Positions 1-10,370 of a DNA stretch of 64,000 nt are shown in pieces (within the stretch, counting starts at the first letter, position 1; each line of letters starts with the position of its first letter). The position numbers were made by a program, and so were the translations under genes. The notes under the pieces were generated by a model, which saw only the letters and a program-made list of their open reading frames with translations, searched no databases and was not told the DNA's origin. The stretch is from NCBI RefSeq assembly GCF_902635505.1, contig NC_045429.1, positions 427,331,669 through 427,395,668 of the forward strand, read 5' to 3'. Origin of the DNA: Sarcophilus harrisii. Its lineage: Eukaryota > Chordata > Mammalia > Dasyuromorphia > Dasyuridae.

Positions 1-1960
1 AGGACTAACTTGGCATCTCCCATCATCCCTTGGTATCTGTTGTCTTGCATCATCCTGGATTTCTGGGAACTGAGGCCTAATTTGACGCCTCCCATCATCC
101 CTTGGTATTGGGGTCTCTTGCCTTCTGTCATCCTGGATTTCTGGAGATGTAGGTGTAACTTGGCGTCTCCCATCATCCCTTGGTACCTGTTGCCTTCTGT
201 CATCCTGGATTACTGGAGATTGAGGCCTAACTTGGTGTCTGCCATCATCTCTTGGTACTGGGGTCTGTTGTCTTCTGTCATCCTGGATTTCTGGGAACTC
301 AGGCCTAACTTGGCATCTCCCATCATCCCTTGGTACTTGGGTCTGTTGCCTTCTGTCATCCTGAGGGCTAACTTGGAGTCTCCCATCATCCCTTGGTACC
401 TGTTGTCTTGCATCATCCTGGATTTCTGGGAACTGAGGCCTAATTTGATGCCTCCCATCATCCCTTGGTATTGGGGTCTCTTGCCTTCTGTCATCATGGA
501 TTTCTGGAGATGTAGGCGTAACTTGGCATCTTCCATCATCCCTTGGTACCTGTTCTCTTGTGTCATCATGGATTTCTGGGAACTGAGGCCTAATTTGGCG
601 TCTCCCATCATCCCTTGGTACCTGTTGCCTTCTGTCATCATGGATTTCTGGGAACTGAGGCCTAACTTGGCATCTCCCATCATCCCTTGGTACTGGGGTC
701 TGTTGCCTTCTGTCATCCTGAGGCCTAACTTGGAGTCTCCCATCATCTCTTGGTACTAGAGTCTGTTGGCTTCTGTCATCCTGGATTTCTGGAGATGTAG
801 GTGTAACTTGGCGTCTCCCATCATCCCTTGGTACCTGTTGCCTTCTGTAATCCTGTATTTCTGGAGACATAGGTGTAATTTGGCATCTCCCATCATCCCT
901 TGGTACCTGTTGTCTTGTGTCATCATGGATTTCTGGGAACTGAGGCCTAATTTGACGCCTCCCATCATCCCTTGGTATTGGGGTCTCTTGCCTTCTGTCA
1001 TCATGGATTTCTGGGAACTGAGGCCTAACTTGGCATCTCCCATCATCCCTTGGTACCTGTTGTCTTGTGTCATCATGGATTTCTGGGAACTGAGGCCTAA
1101 TTTGATGCCTCCCATCATCCCTTGGTATTGGGGTCTCTTGCCTTCTGTCATCATGGATTTCTGGAGATGTAGGTGTAACTTGGCATCTTCCATCATCCCT
1201 TGGTACCTGTTGTCTTGTGTCATCATGGATTTCTGGGGACTGAGGCCTAACTTGGCCTCTCCCATCATTCCTTGGTACTAGAATCTCTTGCCTTCTGTCA
1301 TCATGGATTTCTGGGAACTGAGGCCTAACTTGGCGTCTCCCATCATCCCTTGGTACCTGTTGCCTTCTGCCATCCTGAGGACTAACTTGGCATCTCCCAT
1401 CATCCCTTGGTACCTGTTGTCTTGCATCATCCTGGATTTCTGGGAACTGAGGCCTAACTTGATGTCTCCCATCATCCCTTGGTACTGGGGTCTCTTGCCT
1501 TCTGTCATCCTGGATTTCTAGAGACGTAGGTGTAACTTGGCGTCTCCCATCATCCCTTGATACTAGGGTCTGTTGCCTTCTGTCATCATGGATTTCTGGG
1601 AACTGAGGCCTAACTTGGCGTCTCCCATCATCCTTTGGTACCTGTTGCCTTCTGTCATCCTGAGGACTAACTTGGCATCTCCTATCATCCTTTGGTATCT
1701 GTTGTCTTGCATCATCCTGGATTTCTGGGAACTGAGGCCTAACTTGGCGCCTCCCATCATCCCTTGGTACTGGGGTCTCTTGCCTTCTGTCATCCTGGAT
1801 TTCTGGAGATGTAGGTGTAACTTGGCGTCTCCCATCATCCCTTGGTACTGGGGTCTCTTGCCTTCTGTCATCATGGATTTCTGGGAACTGAGGCCTAACT
1901 TGGCGTCTCCCATCATCTCTTGGTACTGAGGTCTGTTGTCTTTTGTCATTCAGGATTTCT
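1..1960 (-). repeat. Coding tandem repeat, about 27 units of roughly 60-78 bp
   Basis: The plus-strand string ccatcatcccttggta recurs about 27 times between 19 and 1925, at a mean spacing near 73 bp. Two unit types alternate: a longer one (26 codons, ETPVPRDDGRRQ + VRPQFPEIHDDRRQ) and shorter ones (about 19-24 codons, QVPRDDGRCQV + TPTSPEIQDDRRQ or SPQDDRRQ). All differ by multiples of three, so the reading frame is kept. Neighbouring units are nearly identical at the DNA level, which indicates recent homogenisation. This is the repeat body of the unassigned SFTP. Confidence 0.95.
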
Positions 1961-3591
1961 GGAGACTGAGGCCTAACTTGGCATCTTCCATCATTCCAGA
2001 TTTCTGGGGTCTGCTGCCTATATTGGTTTCTTTCATTACCTCTTGGAACTGAAGTCTCTTGTCGGGCTTGGTTTCTCCCATCATCCCATGATATTATGGT
2101 TTCATCTATCCTGTCATTCTGGCTTTCTGAGGATTGAGATCTAACTTGTCGTCTTCCATCATCCTGTAGTTCTGGTTCTGGTTGCGTAACTTGGCATCTT
2201 CTCTCATACTGGATTTTTGGCGACTCTGGTCCCACTGAATATCTCCCATCATTTTGGATTTCTTGGGTCTGTGGTCTAACATCCTGGATATCTGGGGTCT
2301 GCTGCTTATCACTCCTTTGATCTTCTGTCAGTGCTGAGGTCTGTTCTTTGTCTTGTAGTCTCTCATCCTCCCTTGATGCTGGGACCTGATATCTAATTTT
2401 TGTTTTCCCATGATTTGGGAAATTATTTGTTAGCTGAAGTCTTATCTGGGCTCTTGCCTCTTCTTCTTCTGATACAGATTGATCTCTTACATATTGTCTA
2501 TCATTATCCCTTATTGTTGGCTGGTGCCTGTTCACATAATTTTTCTTATGACTGACTAACTGACTCTGATCATTTTCTTGGCGTCTTTCATAATATCTTA
2601 CTTCTAGATCTTCAGTATCATAGGATTCTGGGACATCCCCTAGGTGTGATGTTTGATTTCTCAGTTGGTATTTCCTATTTTCTTTTGGTGCTTGAGATTG
2701 CATATTCATCTGATATCTTCCTTCCTCCACGGCTCTTGGGATTTGGCCATTCACGTGATATCTCCTATCATATCCTACTTCTGGGGACTGTTCTCTCACT
2801 GTGTACCTATCATCGTCCCTTGGACTTGGAATCTGATCTCTCACTCTGATCTCTGGTCTCTCAGCATCTCTCAGTCCTGGGTTCTGCTCTCCAACATGGG
2901 ATGTACTATCACCCCTTTGTGTTGGGATTTCTTCCATGACTTGAGGGTTCCTCTTGTCTCTTAGTGTTGGAATAGTTTCTATAAAATATCTTTTCCCACT
3001 ATCCCTTTGTTCTGGTGTCTGCTCTGTTACTTGACATCTCCAATCATTTCCTGGTGCTGGTATCTTCTCTCTAATTTTATAATTCCCATCATCTCTTGAA
3101 AATTGATTCCTATCCCTGACATAATCTTGCCCATCATCTTCATTGTCAGGGACCTGTCTCTCAGTATTTCTTAGTGTTGACATCTCATCTCTAATATGGC
3201 GACTTCCACTGGTCCTCACTGCTGTGTTCTCATCTCTTACATGGATCCTTGTCTCTTCCCGGGATTCTTTTTCATCAGCTGTCACTCTGTGCTGTCCACC
3301 ATCCTGTGAGCTTTGGGACTGATAAATCTGATTCCTCTCGTTGGTGGTGGTTGTTGGGAGTTCGTTGCTTCTTGATGATGTCCCTTCTGCTCTTCCTTCT
3401 TGTGGCTCCCATGATTCAGATCTTCTTTCCCCTTCCTGTAGTCCTGGGCAGAGCAGAGGTTGTATGCATACATAGCAGGCTCTCACTATACTGAAGATCA
3501 GTAAAACAAATTCACTGAAGTCAACTGTGCCATCACCATCTTTATCTAGGAGTTGGAGGATCTTGTCGGCTGTTTCTGAGTGACCAGGTTT
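1..3591 (-). CDS. Exon 3 of the unassigned SFTP: second EF-hand and repeat body (incomplete)
   Basis: Residues 47-90 give the second EF-hand. The loop DKDGDGTVDFSE (residues 62-73) has every canonical Ca2+ ligand (D1, D3, D5, D9, E12), followed by the hydrophobic helix FVLLIFSIVRACYVCI. Residues about 95-580 (positions 1990-3450) are a degenerate repeat with recurring QxPxxRDDxRY and REQSP elements. Residues about 590-1243 (positions 1-1960) are highly regular. The true frame is the one giving PRDDGRRQVRPQFPEI. The other two minus frames and the antisense frame also show long ORFs only because the repeat is short and regular. No terminal stop is in the window. Confidence 0.88.
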
Positions 3592-5024
3592 CTGTAAGAA
3601 AGTAGGAAAAAAATTATTAACTTCACCATTTCTCCTGTTGGTATGTATTGTCTCATCTAGTGTATTTATCAGTAGTTGTTTGGCCTTTTATTTATTTATT
3701 TTTGGTCATAAAAAATGATTATGGCAGTATAGGGAACTCCTGGTATGAAATCTCTTCCCACCAATCCTATGGGATCAATCCTGATCTTAGAGAGTTCCTT
3801 GAGAGGTTACATAACTTGCCCCCTAATGATGTATACTAGAGAAATGACCTCAGACCAGATTTTTCTGACTTAAAAGTTGGCCTTGGGGGCAGCTAGATGG
3901 CACAGAGGATAGAGCACCAGTTCTGAAGTCAGGAGGACTTGAGTTAAAATTTGGCCTTAGACAATTAATACTTCCTAGCTGTGTGACTCTGGATAAATCA
4001 CTTAATCCCAATTGCCTCAGCAAAAAAAAAAAAAGAAAAAAAAAGTTTGCCCTCTATCCAATATATCACATTGTCTGGGACATTTTACATGGAAGCCTGT
4101 ATTGGCCCTGTATTTCAATGCATAACCTGAGACTTTCCTACCTTTTCAGTCTTCTTATACCTTACTCCCCTCCATTTACTCTATAATCTAGTGATACTGG
4201 CTCCCTCACTGTTCCTTGAAAAAGAACATTTTTTTCTTAATTCTTTGTTATATTGATCACTTTACCACAGATCTCTACTTTATTTGAAAACTTCAATCTC
4301 ATACAAATCAATGAAGCTGACTGCTTCTCCATCTCTCTGCTCCAGGCCGAGTACTCTTGACTATGCTAAGATCTGGAATGCTGTTGCTCCTCATCTCTAC
4401 TTCCTGCCTTTCTTCAAGTCCCATGATTTGATGGTTCCCATTGTTTTTTGGTGTTGGAATAGTTTCTATAAAATGTCTTTTCCTACTGTTCCTTTGTTCA
4501 AGTGTTTCTAATCTTTTTTTTTTCCTTTTCCAGTCTTAAAATTTGTCTCTTCCTTTTAAGACCACAACCAATTTATACTGTAGACAGCTTGTTTGGACAT
4601 AGTTATTTGCGTGTCTCTGCCATTAGACTGTGAACTCCTTGAGAGCAGAAACTTTTTTTTTTTTGGCTTTTCTATGTTCCCACCGCATTTATCACAGTGG
4701 CAGGCAATAATTGCTAACCAATTGACATGCTGAGCCTATTTTCCTTCTATGTCTGTGACCAATGAGATGCGTGAAAACAATGTTGGATATTTTTTACATT
4801 AATCTCCAATAAGAAATAACATGCCAAGAAATGAACCAAGAGTCAATCCAAGAATTCCCAGTGCAGGGAACTCTGGACCTTTTTACCTGAAGGGCGTCTC
4901 CAAATTCTTGGTGCAGCAGCTGTTTCAGTTCTTGTTTGCTCAGTCTCTGGCATCCTCCATCTGTCCGTGAATTTTTGTAGAAAATATCAATAACAGTAAT
5001 GATGCCCTTAAGAAGTTGAGGCAT
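1..5024 (-). CDS. Unassigned S100-fused type protein (SFTP) gene, 3' end beyond window
   Basis: Two coding exons are visible: 4887-5024 (46 codons, MPQLLKGIITVIDIFYKN start) and 3591 down to the window edge. I read exon 3 codon by codon and found no stop in 1197 codons, so at least 1243 residues are encoded and the C-terminus is missing. Splice signals are good: donor CAG|GTAAAA at 4887/4886, acceptor TTTCTTACAG before 3591, phase 0 as in TCHH and TCHHL1. The head is an S100 domain with two EF-hands. The body is made of about 24-26-residue repeats rich in Arg, Asp, Gln and Pro and poor in Lys. Known SFTPs (trichohyalin, filaggrin, repetin, cornulin, hornerin) are cornified-envelope or keratin-matrix proteins, so a similar role is inferred. 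The repeat does not match the repetin, filaggrin, hornerin or cornulin repeats I know. The RRQE-type spacing resembles trichohyalin. Position on the far side of TCHHL1 from TCHH is unexpected from the human order as I recall it. Confidence 0.88.
3885..4040 (+). mobile_element. tRNA-derived SINE, WALLSI type (in intron 2 of gene A)
   Basis: Starts GGGGGCAGCTAGATGGCACA and contains GAAGTCAGGAGGACTTGAGT and CTAGCTGTGTGACTCTGG. It ends in an A-rich tail and is flanked by an imperfect 13-bp duplication (AAAAGTTGGCCTT at 3872, AAAAGTTTGCCCT at 4041). The family is characteristic of marsupials. Confidence 0.88.
4241..4318. repeat. About 80-bp inverted copy of 7033-7111
   Basis: The reverse complement of 7033-7111 matches this segment with only a few differences over about 80 bp, including an exact run of about 37 bases centred on CTCTACTTTATTTGAAAAC. 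One copy is in intron 2 of gene A, the other about 0.9 kb upstream of its promoter. Confidence 0.85.
4451..4508 (-). repeat. Intronic segment resembling exon 3 coding repeat of gene A
   Basis: About 58 bp here match 2964-3021 of the coding exon, in the same orientation, with roughly 8 differences. The first 24 bases are identical. It lies in intron 2, within an L2 remnant, with no splice signals that would make it an exon. Confidence 0.75.
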
Positions 5025-5051
5025 ATTTTTGGCTTCCTGATGGGATTGTAC
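4887..5051 (-). CDS. Exon 2 of the unassigned SFTP: first S100 EF-hand
   Basis: The ATG at 5022-5024 begins the family signature MPQLL. The segment YKNSRTDGGCQRLSKQELKQ is the S100-type pseudo-EF loop and following helix, ending in EFGDALQ at the donor, as in trichohyalin (EFGDILR). The exon codes exactly 46 residues, the same as in both neighbouring genes. The 5' exon border is probably 5051 (CTCACTTCAG acceptor after a pyrimidine tract). A second possible acceptor lies 15 bases closer to the ATG. Coding part 4887-5024. Confidence 0.9.
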
Positions 5052-6002
5052 CTGAAGTGAGAAATTTTAGAAAAACATTTAGTGCATCTTTTAAAAATCA
5101 TCCCATTCGATCTTTCAGAGGCTCTTGGACTCATAGAAAGTTCTTTTTTGTAAGCCTCAATTTTCTGATTCATTAAAAGAAGGGGACTAGACTAATTGAC
5201 CTCTAAAGGCCTCTTCTCATCTACATCTCTGAACGATTACCTTAGGACTTACTCAAGGTCACATAAGTGACAGAACTGGGACCTGAACCCAAGTCTATTA
5301 CCTCCCATCTAACCTGGGTGATGAATTTTAGGATTGAAATGAATCTCAGCTCTCTGTAGATCTAGCCTCTTCATTTTAGAAATGGGGAAAATGGAAGTTT
5401 TGAGAGATTTGTTGAAGATCAAACAGCCAGTTTGAGTGGAAAGTTCCTAGGAAGCAAAGTAATCTACAAATCTCTACACAAAATTTTTTCTCTCATCATC
5501 AGTGGTTACATAGTCGGAGACAAAGAATCTCTGTAAAATAATGGGAGTAGTTCAGTTAAGTAACCTTTGTGGTCACAGCAACAAAGACAATGACTCAGTC
5601 TAACTGTACTTGGAAGCTGATGTTATAACCTGAGGTTGATTCATCCACTAGAAATCACTCTGCCTTCTCTAAGTGTCTGATGACACAAGGAAAAGGAAAA
5701 GACTTGAAGAATCATGGAAGACAGTGTACTGTTAGGATCATTCAGAGGGAAAAGAAAGAAGACAGTAGATTTTCCACATTAAGGCTACTCAGCAACTACT
5801 CTCAACTCAAAAAACAAACAAAAAACACCTAGGTAACAATATTTGGAAATAAAACTTTTTGGTCAAAGGTAATTGAAATTCTGCTCTTCTTATTACAGGT
5901 CAAGCTTTACAGGGTTTGAAAAATGGGAGATTCAACGAGAAATTTACCACATTCCTAATGCATACACAGAAAAAACTACCAGAAGAATCGCCACATCTCT
6001 AG

Positions 6003-6004
<2 letters not shown>

Positions 6005-6043
<39 letters not shown>
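6005..6043 (+). repeat. (CA)n microsatellite in intron 1 of gene A
   Basis: About 19 uninterrupted CA dinucleotides, some 60 bp from the exon 1 donor. Confidence 0.98.
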
Positions 6044-6045
<2 letters not shown>

Positions 6046-6101
6046 CCAGGAAGACAACCATTGAATGAAATAATACAAAATTTTCTTTCATTGAGACTTA
6101 C

Positions 6102-6183
6102 CTTGGTCACTAAGTGCGATGGCAGACTGTGGCTATAGAGCACCTGAATACTGGGGATGTGAGTTCTCCCTCTTATATAGGGG
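6102..6183 (-). promoter_or_regulatory. TATA box and non-coding exon 1 of the unassigned SFTP
   Basis: On the minus strand CCCCTATATAAGAGG (TATA at 6172-6179) is followed by a short exon ending in GACCAAG|GTAAGTCTC, donor at 6102/6101. Transcription should start near 6145-6150, giving an exon of about 45 bases. The stretch CAATTAAAACCCCTATA over the TATA box is identical to that of the TCHH promoter. Intron 1 to exon 2 is about 1.05 kb. Confidence 0.75.
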
Positions 6184-6235
6184 TTTTAATTGCACCTTTT
6201 AACCATACATCTTTTGTAGACAACGCCCTTCATGT

Positions 6236-6280
6236 AAAATGGACTGATTCATTACCAACCAAACCCCATTCCACCTGTTT
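6236..6280 (-). promoter_or_regulatory. Shared SFTP upstream promoter block (gene A copy)
   Basis: The plus-strand block around GGACTGATTCATTACCAACC matches the blocks at 30601-30660 (TCHHL1) and 60257-60320 (TCHH), at a similar distance (about 55-100 bp) upstream of each TATA box. The core TGATTCAT reads TGAATCA on the gene strand, an AP-1-like site. AP-1 is an established regulator of epidermal differentiation genes. Binding here is inferred. Confidence 0.6.
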
Positions 6281-6409
6281 CTTCCCCAACGGGTTGTTTA
6301 ACTCAGCATTTCCTTGACCAACTTGCCTAGTCTGTATTAGGTTTGCAGCTGTGGTCTTACTACCTTAGCATTAGCACTATCTCCAATTCATTGTATGATA
6401 TTAAGATTA

Positions 6410-6530
6410 TACATCCAGAACTGGAAGGGGCCATAGAGGTGGTGTGGTCCATGCCTTCTCCTCACCCCATTTTACAGATGAGGAAACTAAGGCCCAGAGA
6501 GGTTAAAGGATCTGTCCAATATGTAGTGTG
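6410..6530. repeat. MIR-like ancient repeat fragment
   Basis: The phrase CATTTTACAGATGAGGAAAC with following GGCCCAGAGAGGTTAA is typical of old mammalian interspersed repeats. Family assignment uncertain. Confidence 0.5.
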
Positions 6531-6739
6531 TGATGGGTAATATCTTAAAATTAAATCATTTCTGGAAATGAGACCTTGCTGGTGGCAGCAAGGAAAAGGA
6601 AAAGACCTGACTAATCATGGAGAACAGTGAGCTGTTAAGAACATCCTAATAGCTGGAAAGAGACCCTATAAAATGCTCAGAGAAACCCTTATGGTCATCT
6701 AGTCCAGTCATGAAGAAACTCAGGCCCAGTGAAGTGACT

Positions 6740-6890
6740 TTTATGAACCTAATTATTTGCATGTCTTTCCTATAAGAATAAAAGCTCTTCAAAGGTAGGA
6801 CCATGTTTTTGCCTTTCTTTATAACTCTAGTACTTAGCACAATGCCTGACATATACTAAGCACTGAATAAATGCTTGATGATAGGCTTGA
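6740..6890 (+). mobile_element. L2 3'-end remnant
   Basis: Reads AGAATAAAAGCTCTTC..., TAGTACTTAGCACAATGCCT and ACTGAATAAATGCTTG, the usual L2 tail. Confidence 0.6.
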
Positions 6891-7032
6891 CTTGCCCAAG
6901 GTTATATATTAATTAATGGAAGTCATGACTTGAATTCATCCCTGCTGATTCCAAAGGTTAACAGTATTCTGAAGTCAACTTTCAGTGGATCCTGGCCACA
7001 GAGGAGTCTCTTTCACATATTGCAATGGACAT

Positions 7033-7111
7033 AGCTTCATTAATTTATATGAGATTGAAGTTTTCAAATAAAGTAGAGATCTGTGGTGAAGTGATTCATT
7101 ATAACAAAGAA
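7033..7111. repeat. Inverted partner of 4241-4318
   Basis: See the entry at 4241. No target-site duplication, TIR or poly-A tail was seen around either copy. Confidence 0.85.
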
Positions 7112-7390
7112 CTAATGTAGCAGAATCTTGACATTAGCCCCAGCTCTTCCCTCTTCTTTATCCAATTGCCAGGTCCTATTGCTCCTTAACATTTGTCCCT
7201 TTCTCTGTATTCATGCAGCTACCATATAGTTCATGTTCCCATCATCAACTGCCTAAATTATTACAAAAACCTCCTAGTTAGAATCCTGGCTTCAGTTCTT
7301 TCCCCTCTCCAACCTATCATCGACACAACAGTCAAACTGATATCCCAGATCACAGGTCAGATTTGTCGCTCTTTTGTCCAAGAAATATCA

Positions 7391-7540
7391 GCTAGATAGG
7401 GTAGTGCATAAAGTGCCGGCCCTGAAGTCAGGAGGACCTGAGTTCAAATCTAGATTCAGACATTTAATACTTCTTAGCTGTATGACCCTGGGCAAGTCAC
7501 CTAACCCCAACTGCCTCAGCAACAAACAAAACAAAACAAA
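7391..7540 (+). mobile_element. tRNA-derived SINE, WALLSI type
   Basis: Contains CCCTGAAGTCAGGAGGACCT, TAGCTGTATGACCCTGGGCA and AACCCCAACTGCCTCAGC with an (AAAC)n tail. A short flanking duplication (ATCAGC) is visible. Confidence 0.88.
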
Positions 7541-7574
7541 ACATCAGCAACTCCCTGTTACCTACAAATCACCT

Positions 7575-7935
7575 AAAATAAAGACTGCTCAGTATCATAT
7601 TGAAAACCTTCCACAATTTGACAATCATCCACCTTCCTATCCTATCCCACCCTATCCCTTACTTTTTATTTCTCCCTTCATGCTTTCTGTACTGAGCAGG
7701 CTTATTGGTTATTCCCTGAACTTGCTATTCCATCTCTGCCTTTGCATAGGCTCAGGAATGTCCTCCTTCATATGTTTCTCTTCAACTCTTCTGACTCATT
7801 TTTTTTTGAATCTCCCTAGTTGCTGATATTCTTGCCTTCCTTCAATAATCCATTTACTTGTCTTATAAGCTGCTTGGAAAGGGAATTTTTGACTGTATAC
7901 ACACTATTTTAATAGATGCTTGTTGGATTGGACTA
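7575..7935 (+). mobile_element. L2 3'-end fragment
   Basis: Phrases such as AACTTGCTATTCCATCTCTG followed by CCTTTGCATAGGC, and a tail with AATAGATGCTTGTTGG. Confidence 0.6.
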
Positions 7936-7964
7936 TTTAAAAAAAACATACTTGCCGAGGGACA

Positions 7965-8210
7965 ATTGAGTAGCTACGTGGTATAATGGATAGAGTACTA
8001 AGACTGTAATCAGGAAGACTTGAGTTCACTCTGGCTTCAGACACTAGCTGTGTGATCCTGGGCAAATCACTTTACCCTATTTGCCTCATTTCCTCAGTAA
8101 AAGGGGGACATGCTAAAGAAGGAAATGGTAAATCGCTTCTGTATCTTTGCCAAGAAAACCTCATGCACAAAAGTGCATTTGAGTCAGACATGATGGCAGA
8201 CTGAACAACA
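7965..8210 (+). mobile_element. tRNA-derived SINE, longer MAR1 type
   Basis: Body AGCTACGTGGTATAATGGAT and CTAGCTGTGTGATCCTGGGC, then the MAR1-specific 3' part (GAAGGAAATGGTAAATCGCT, TTTGCCAAGAAAACC, GACTGAACAACAA). Confidence 0.85.
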
Positions 8211-8214
8211 ATTA

Positions 8215-10370
8215 CACTTCTCTTAAATCTCACCCAGTTTTTCCCCATTCAATTGGTTATGCATGTTGAACTCCTCTCTTCCTGTCTAGGAGAGACACTC
8301 TTGAGGGAACTGCCCATAATGCTAGAGCATCCCCCTTGCTCAGTGATGAAATCTAGCAGCAAAGGACTAAGCAAGGAGCAATGATGAGTTACAGTTCTGC
8401 TGAACCGATATATCCTAGCTTTGAGCTGCTTAGCATGGATAATCTTTCAATCATTTCTCCAGACTTCCTGGATCAGTTTTCCCATTTTCCTAGTTCAGCT
8501 CCCTTCTTGTGCTAACAGCTGAACCCTTACTATAGCTTTCTTAACCTTGACTACCATAGGTCCACAAGATAAGAGCTTAAAAACTCATATATAATCGTCT
8601 TTATTGGGGTTAATCTGCTCCTCTATTAAGTTTTTTAGATGATAGACCTGATGATCTACTGCAGATCTTACAAGATCCTTCCTATATGGCATAAAAATAG
8701 CAACACATTGATCTTTACTAAAGGAATTCCTTACAGGGGTTCCTCAGAAAACATCCAAATCCAATATAAGACATCATAGTGATGTCCATTGAGCTAAGTG
8801 TGATGGATTAGTCTCTAGAAATCCAATGGGTACAAGACCCAAATCTGGAACATAAAATCTTGGAGGCAGCATGTTGTATAGTGGAAGGTTCACTTGATTC
8901 AAATTATATCCCTCTCATTTATTGGCATGTGATATTAGTTTCCCTTTTCAAAAAATGGTGATAACCATATCACCTACCTTAAGAGAATCAAATGAGTAAA
9001 TATGCATAAAGAACTTTGAAAACCTTAAAGTGTTATGTCAGTGTCATTTATGATATTGACAAAGGACCTTTAAGTCTTATGTTGGGAACTGAGAAGACAA
9101 AGAAGAAAAATACTTCAGCTCTTTGCAGAGGGAAGAAGTAAACAGAGAGGAAGGAGGACTACTGGTTCTTGCCTTTGGCACTGAAGTGGGGAAAAGAGGA
9201 AGGAGACTAGGACCCCAAGCCAGGCAATAGACAAGGACCCTTTGGATCTGGGATCTGAACCCAAACTTTGACACTAAGCCCTCTATTCTACCCTAGTGGA
9301 ATTACTCACAAAGCTTTGGCTCTTAAACTTGAGCTGAATTATCTTGACTGAATGAAAATTCAGTTAACTTACACTAGAAAGAATTCTAGCTCTGGGTTGA
9401 AATACTATTCTCTGATGCTTTTTACCAAAGTGACCTTGGGGAAGTCATAATCTCCATGAGGCTCAGTTTCCTTTTCTACAAAACGAAGGGGCTAGTCTAG
9501 ACAGCCTCTGTGGTACCCCACATGTCTTTGATTCTGATGTAGTTGGTCCCATATTATATATATTTCATGCCTACCAGCCATCTATTAAGAAAGTAGGTTC
9601 AGAGAATATAATCTGGGAAAATATAATCAGAGAAAAAGATGAACAAAAATAATATATAAGCTTCCATTTATTCAAAAGTTTAATTCATTTTCATGTCTTT
9701 CTTTCCAAAATATATTGTATACACATGTTATATATGTGTGTGTATACACATGCCCATTACATATATATGTAAATATATTTTATTTTAAAGGAATATAATT
9801 TTAGGGATAAAAATTATATATTTAGACCATTATGGGTAACTTTGTGTTAGAGAACTAAGAAGGAAATTTTGGGAATTTGATGAATAATCTTTGACCTACT
9901 TTAATTTTCAGCAGGAAACCCTTTCGTGCCCACACTGAGGTGGGTCCCCTTAGGAGGGCTAAAGCATTGTTGAGTTAATGAAGGAGGGGAAGGGACATCT
10001 GACTTCTTAGCTTTGATGTGTGATTTGTGTGCCACTGGACAAGCCAGTTACCCTGTGTGTCTAATGGGCAGGGACTGTAGTGATCATGCTTGCAGTGGTC
10101 ATTAAGTACTTAGAGCTTGAATGCCATTATAAGTGTAATTAATTAGAGTTATGGGAATAATTATCATTCTTGGTTTAAAAATCTGTCTTTTAAGAAGAAT
10201 AGTCCTTGTGTAAATTACACCTCCACCCTCTTTGTAAATAACTCTGTGGCATTCAGAACTTCTAAATGTTAGCTAGGGCCTTGGGGTTTTTTGTCCTTGG
10301 TCATGTAGTCTGATGAAAGCTTAGGTTATTCTCTGTAATTTCTGGGTTTTTTTCCTTCTCCCTTTTGTTT
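8215..10370. other. Gene-free stretch with few recognisable repeats
   Basis: AT-rich sequence without a credible coding exon. About 9365-9540 is a MIR/THER1-like remnant (CTCAGTTTCCTTTTCTAC). 9700-9790 is a TATA-rich low-complexity patch. Nothing else recognised. Confidence 0.5.

Larger units (their letters stand above)
4080..4740 (+). mobile_element. L2-like LINE 3' fragment, interrupted
   Basis: Recognisable L2 3' phrases occur: TGGAATGCTGTTGCTCCTCA, CTGCCTTTCTTCAAG, and ATTAGACTGTGAACTCCTTG followed by GAGAGCAG. Two unusual local duplications sit inside it (4241-4318 and 4451-4508). Old and degraded. Confidence 0.6.

Noticed and set aside
10-1929. Long plus-strand ORFs and shifted minus-strand ORFs (for example readings with MMGDAKLGLSSQKS) across 1-1950
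   Set aside because: They are other frames of the 24-26-codon tandem repeat. Only the PRDDGRRQ frame continues without a stop into the EF-hand and splices to exon 2.
1-1960. CRISPR-like appearance of regular repeats
   Set aside because: Units are contiguous, in frame, of varying length and without unique spacers. The context is a vertebrate SFTP exon.
3885-8210. tRNA genes suggested by tRNA-like heads (GCAGCTAGATGGCACAGAGG and similar)
   Set aside because: They are the 5' ends of tRNA-derived SINEs, with SINE bodies and A-rich tails. No intact cloverleaf expected.
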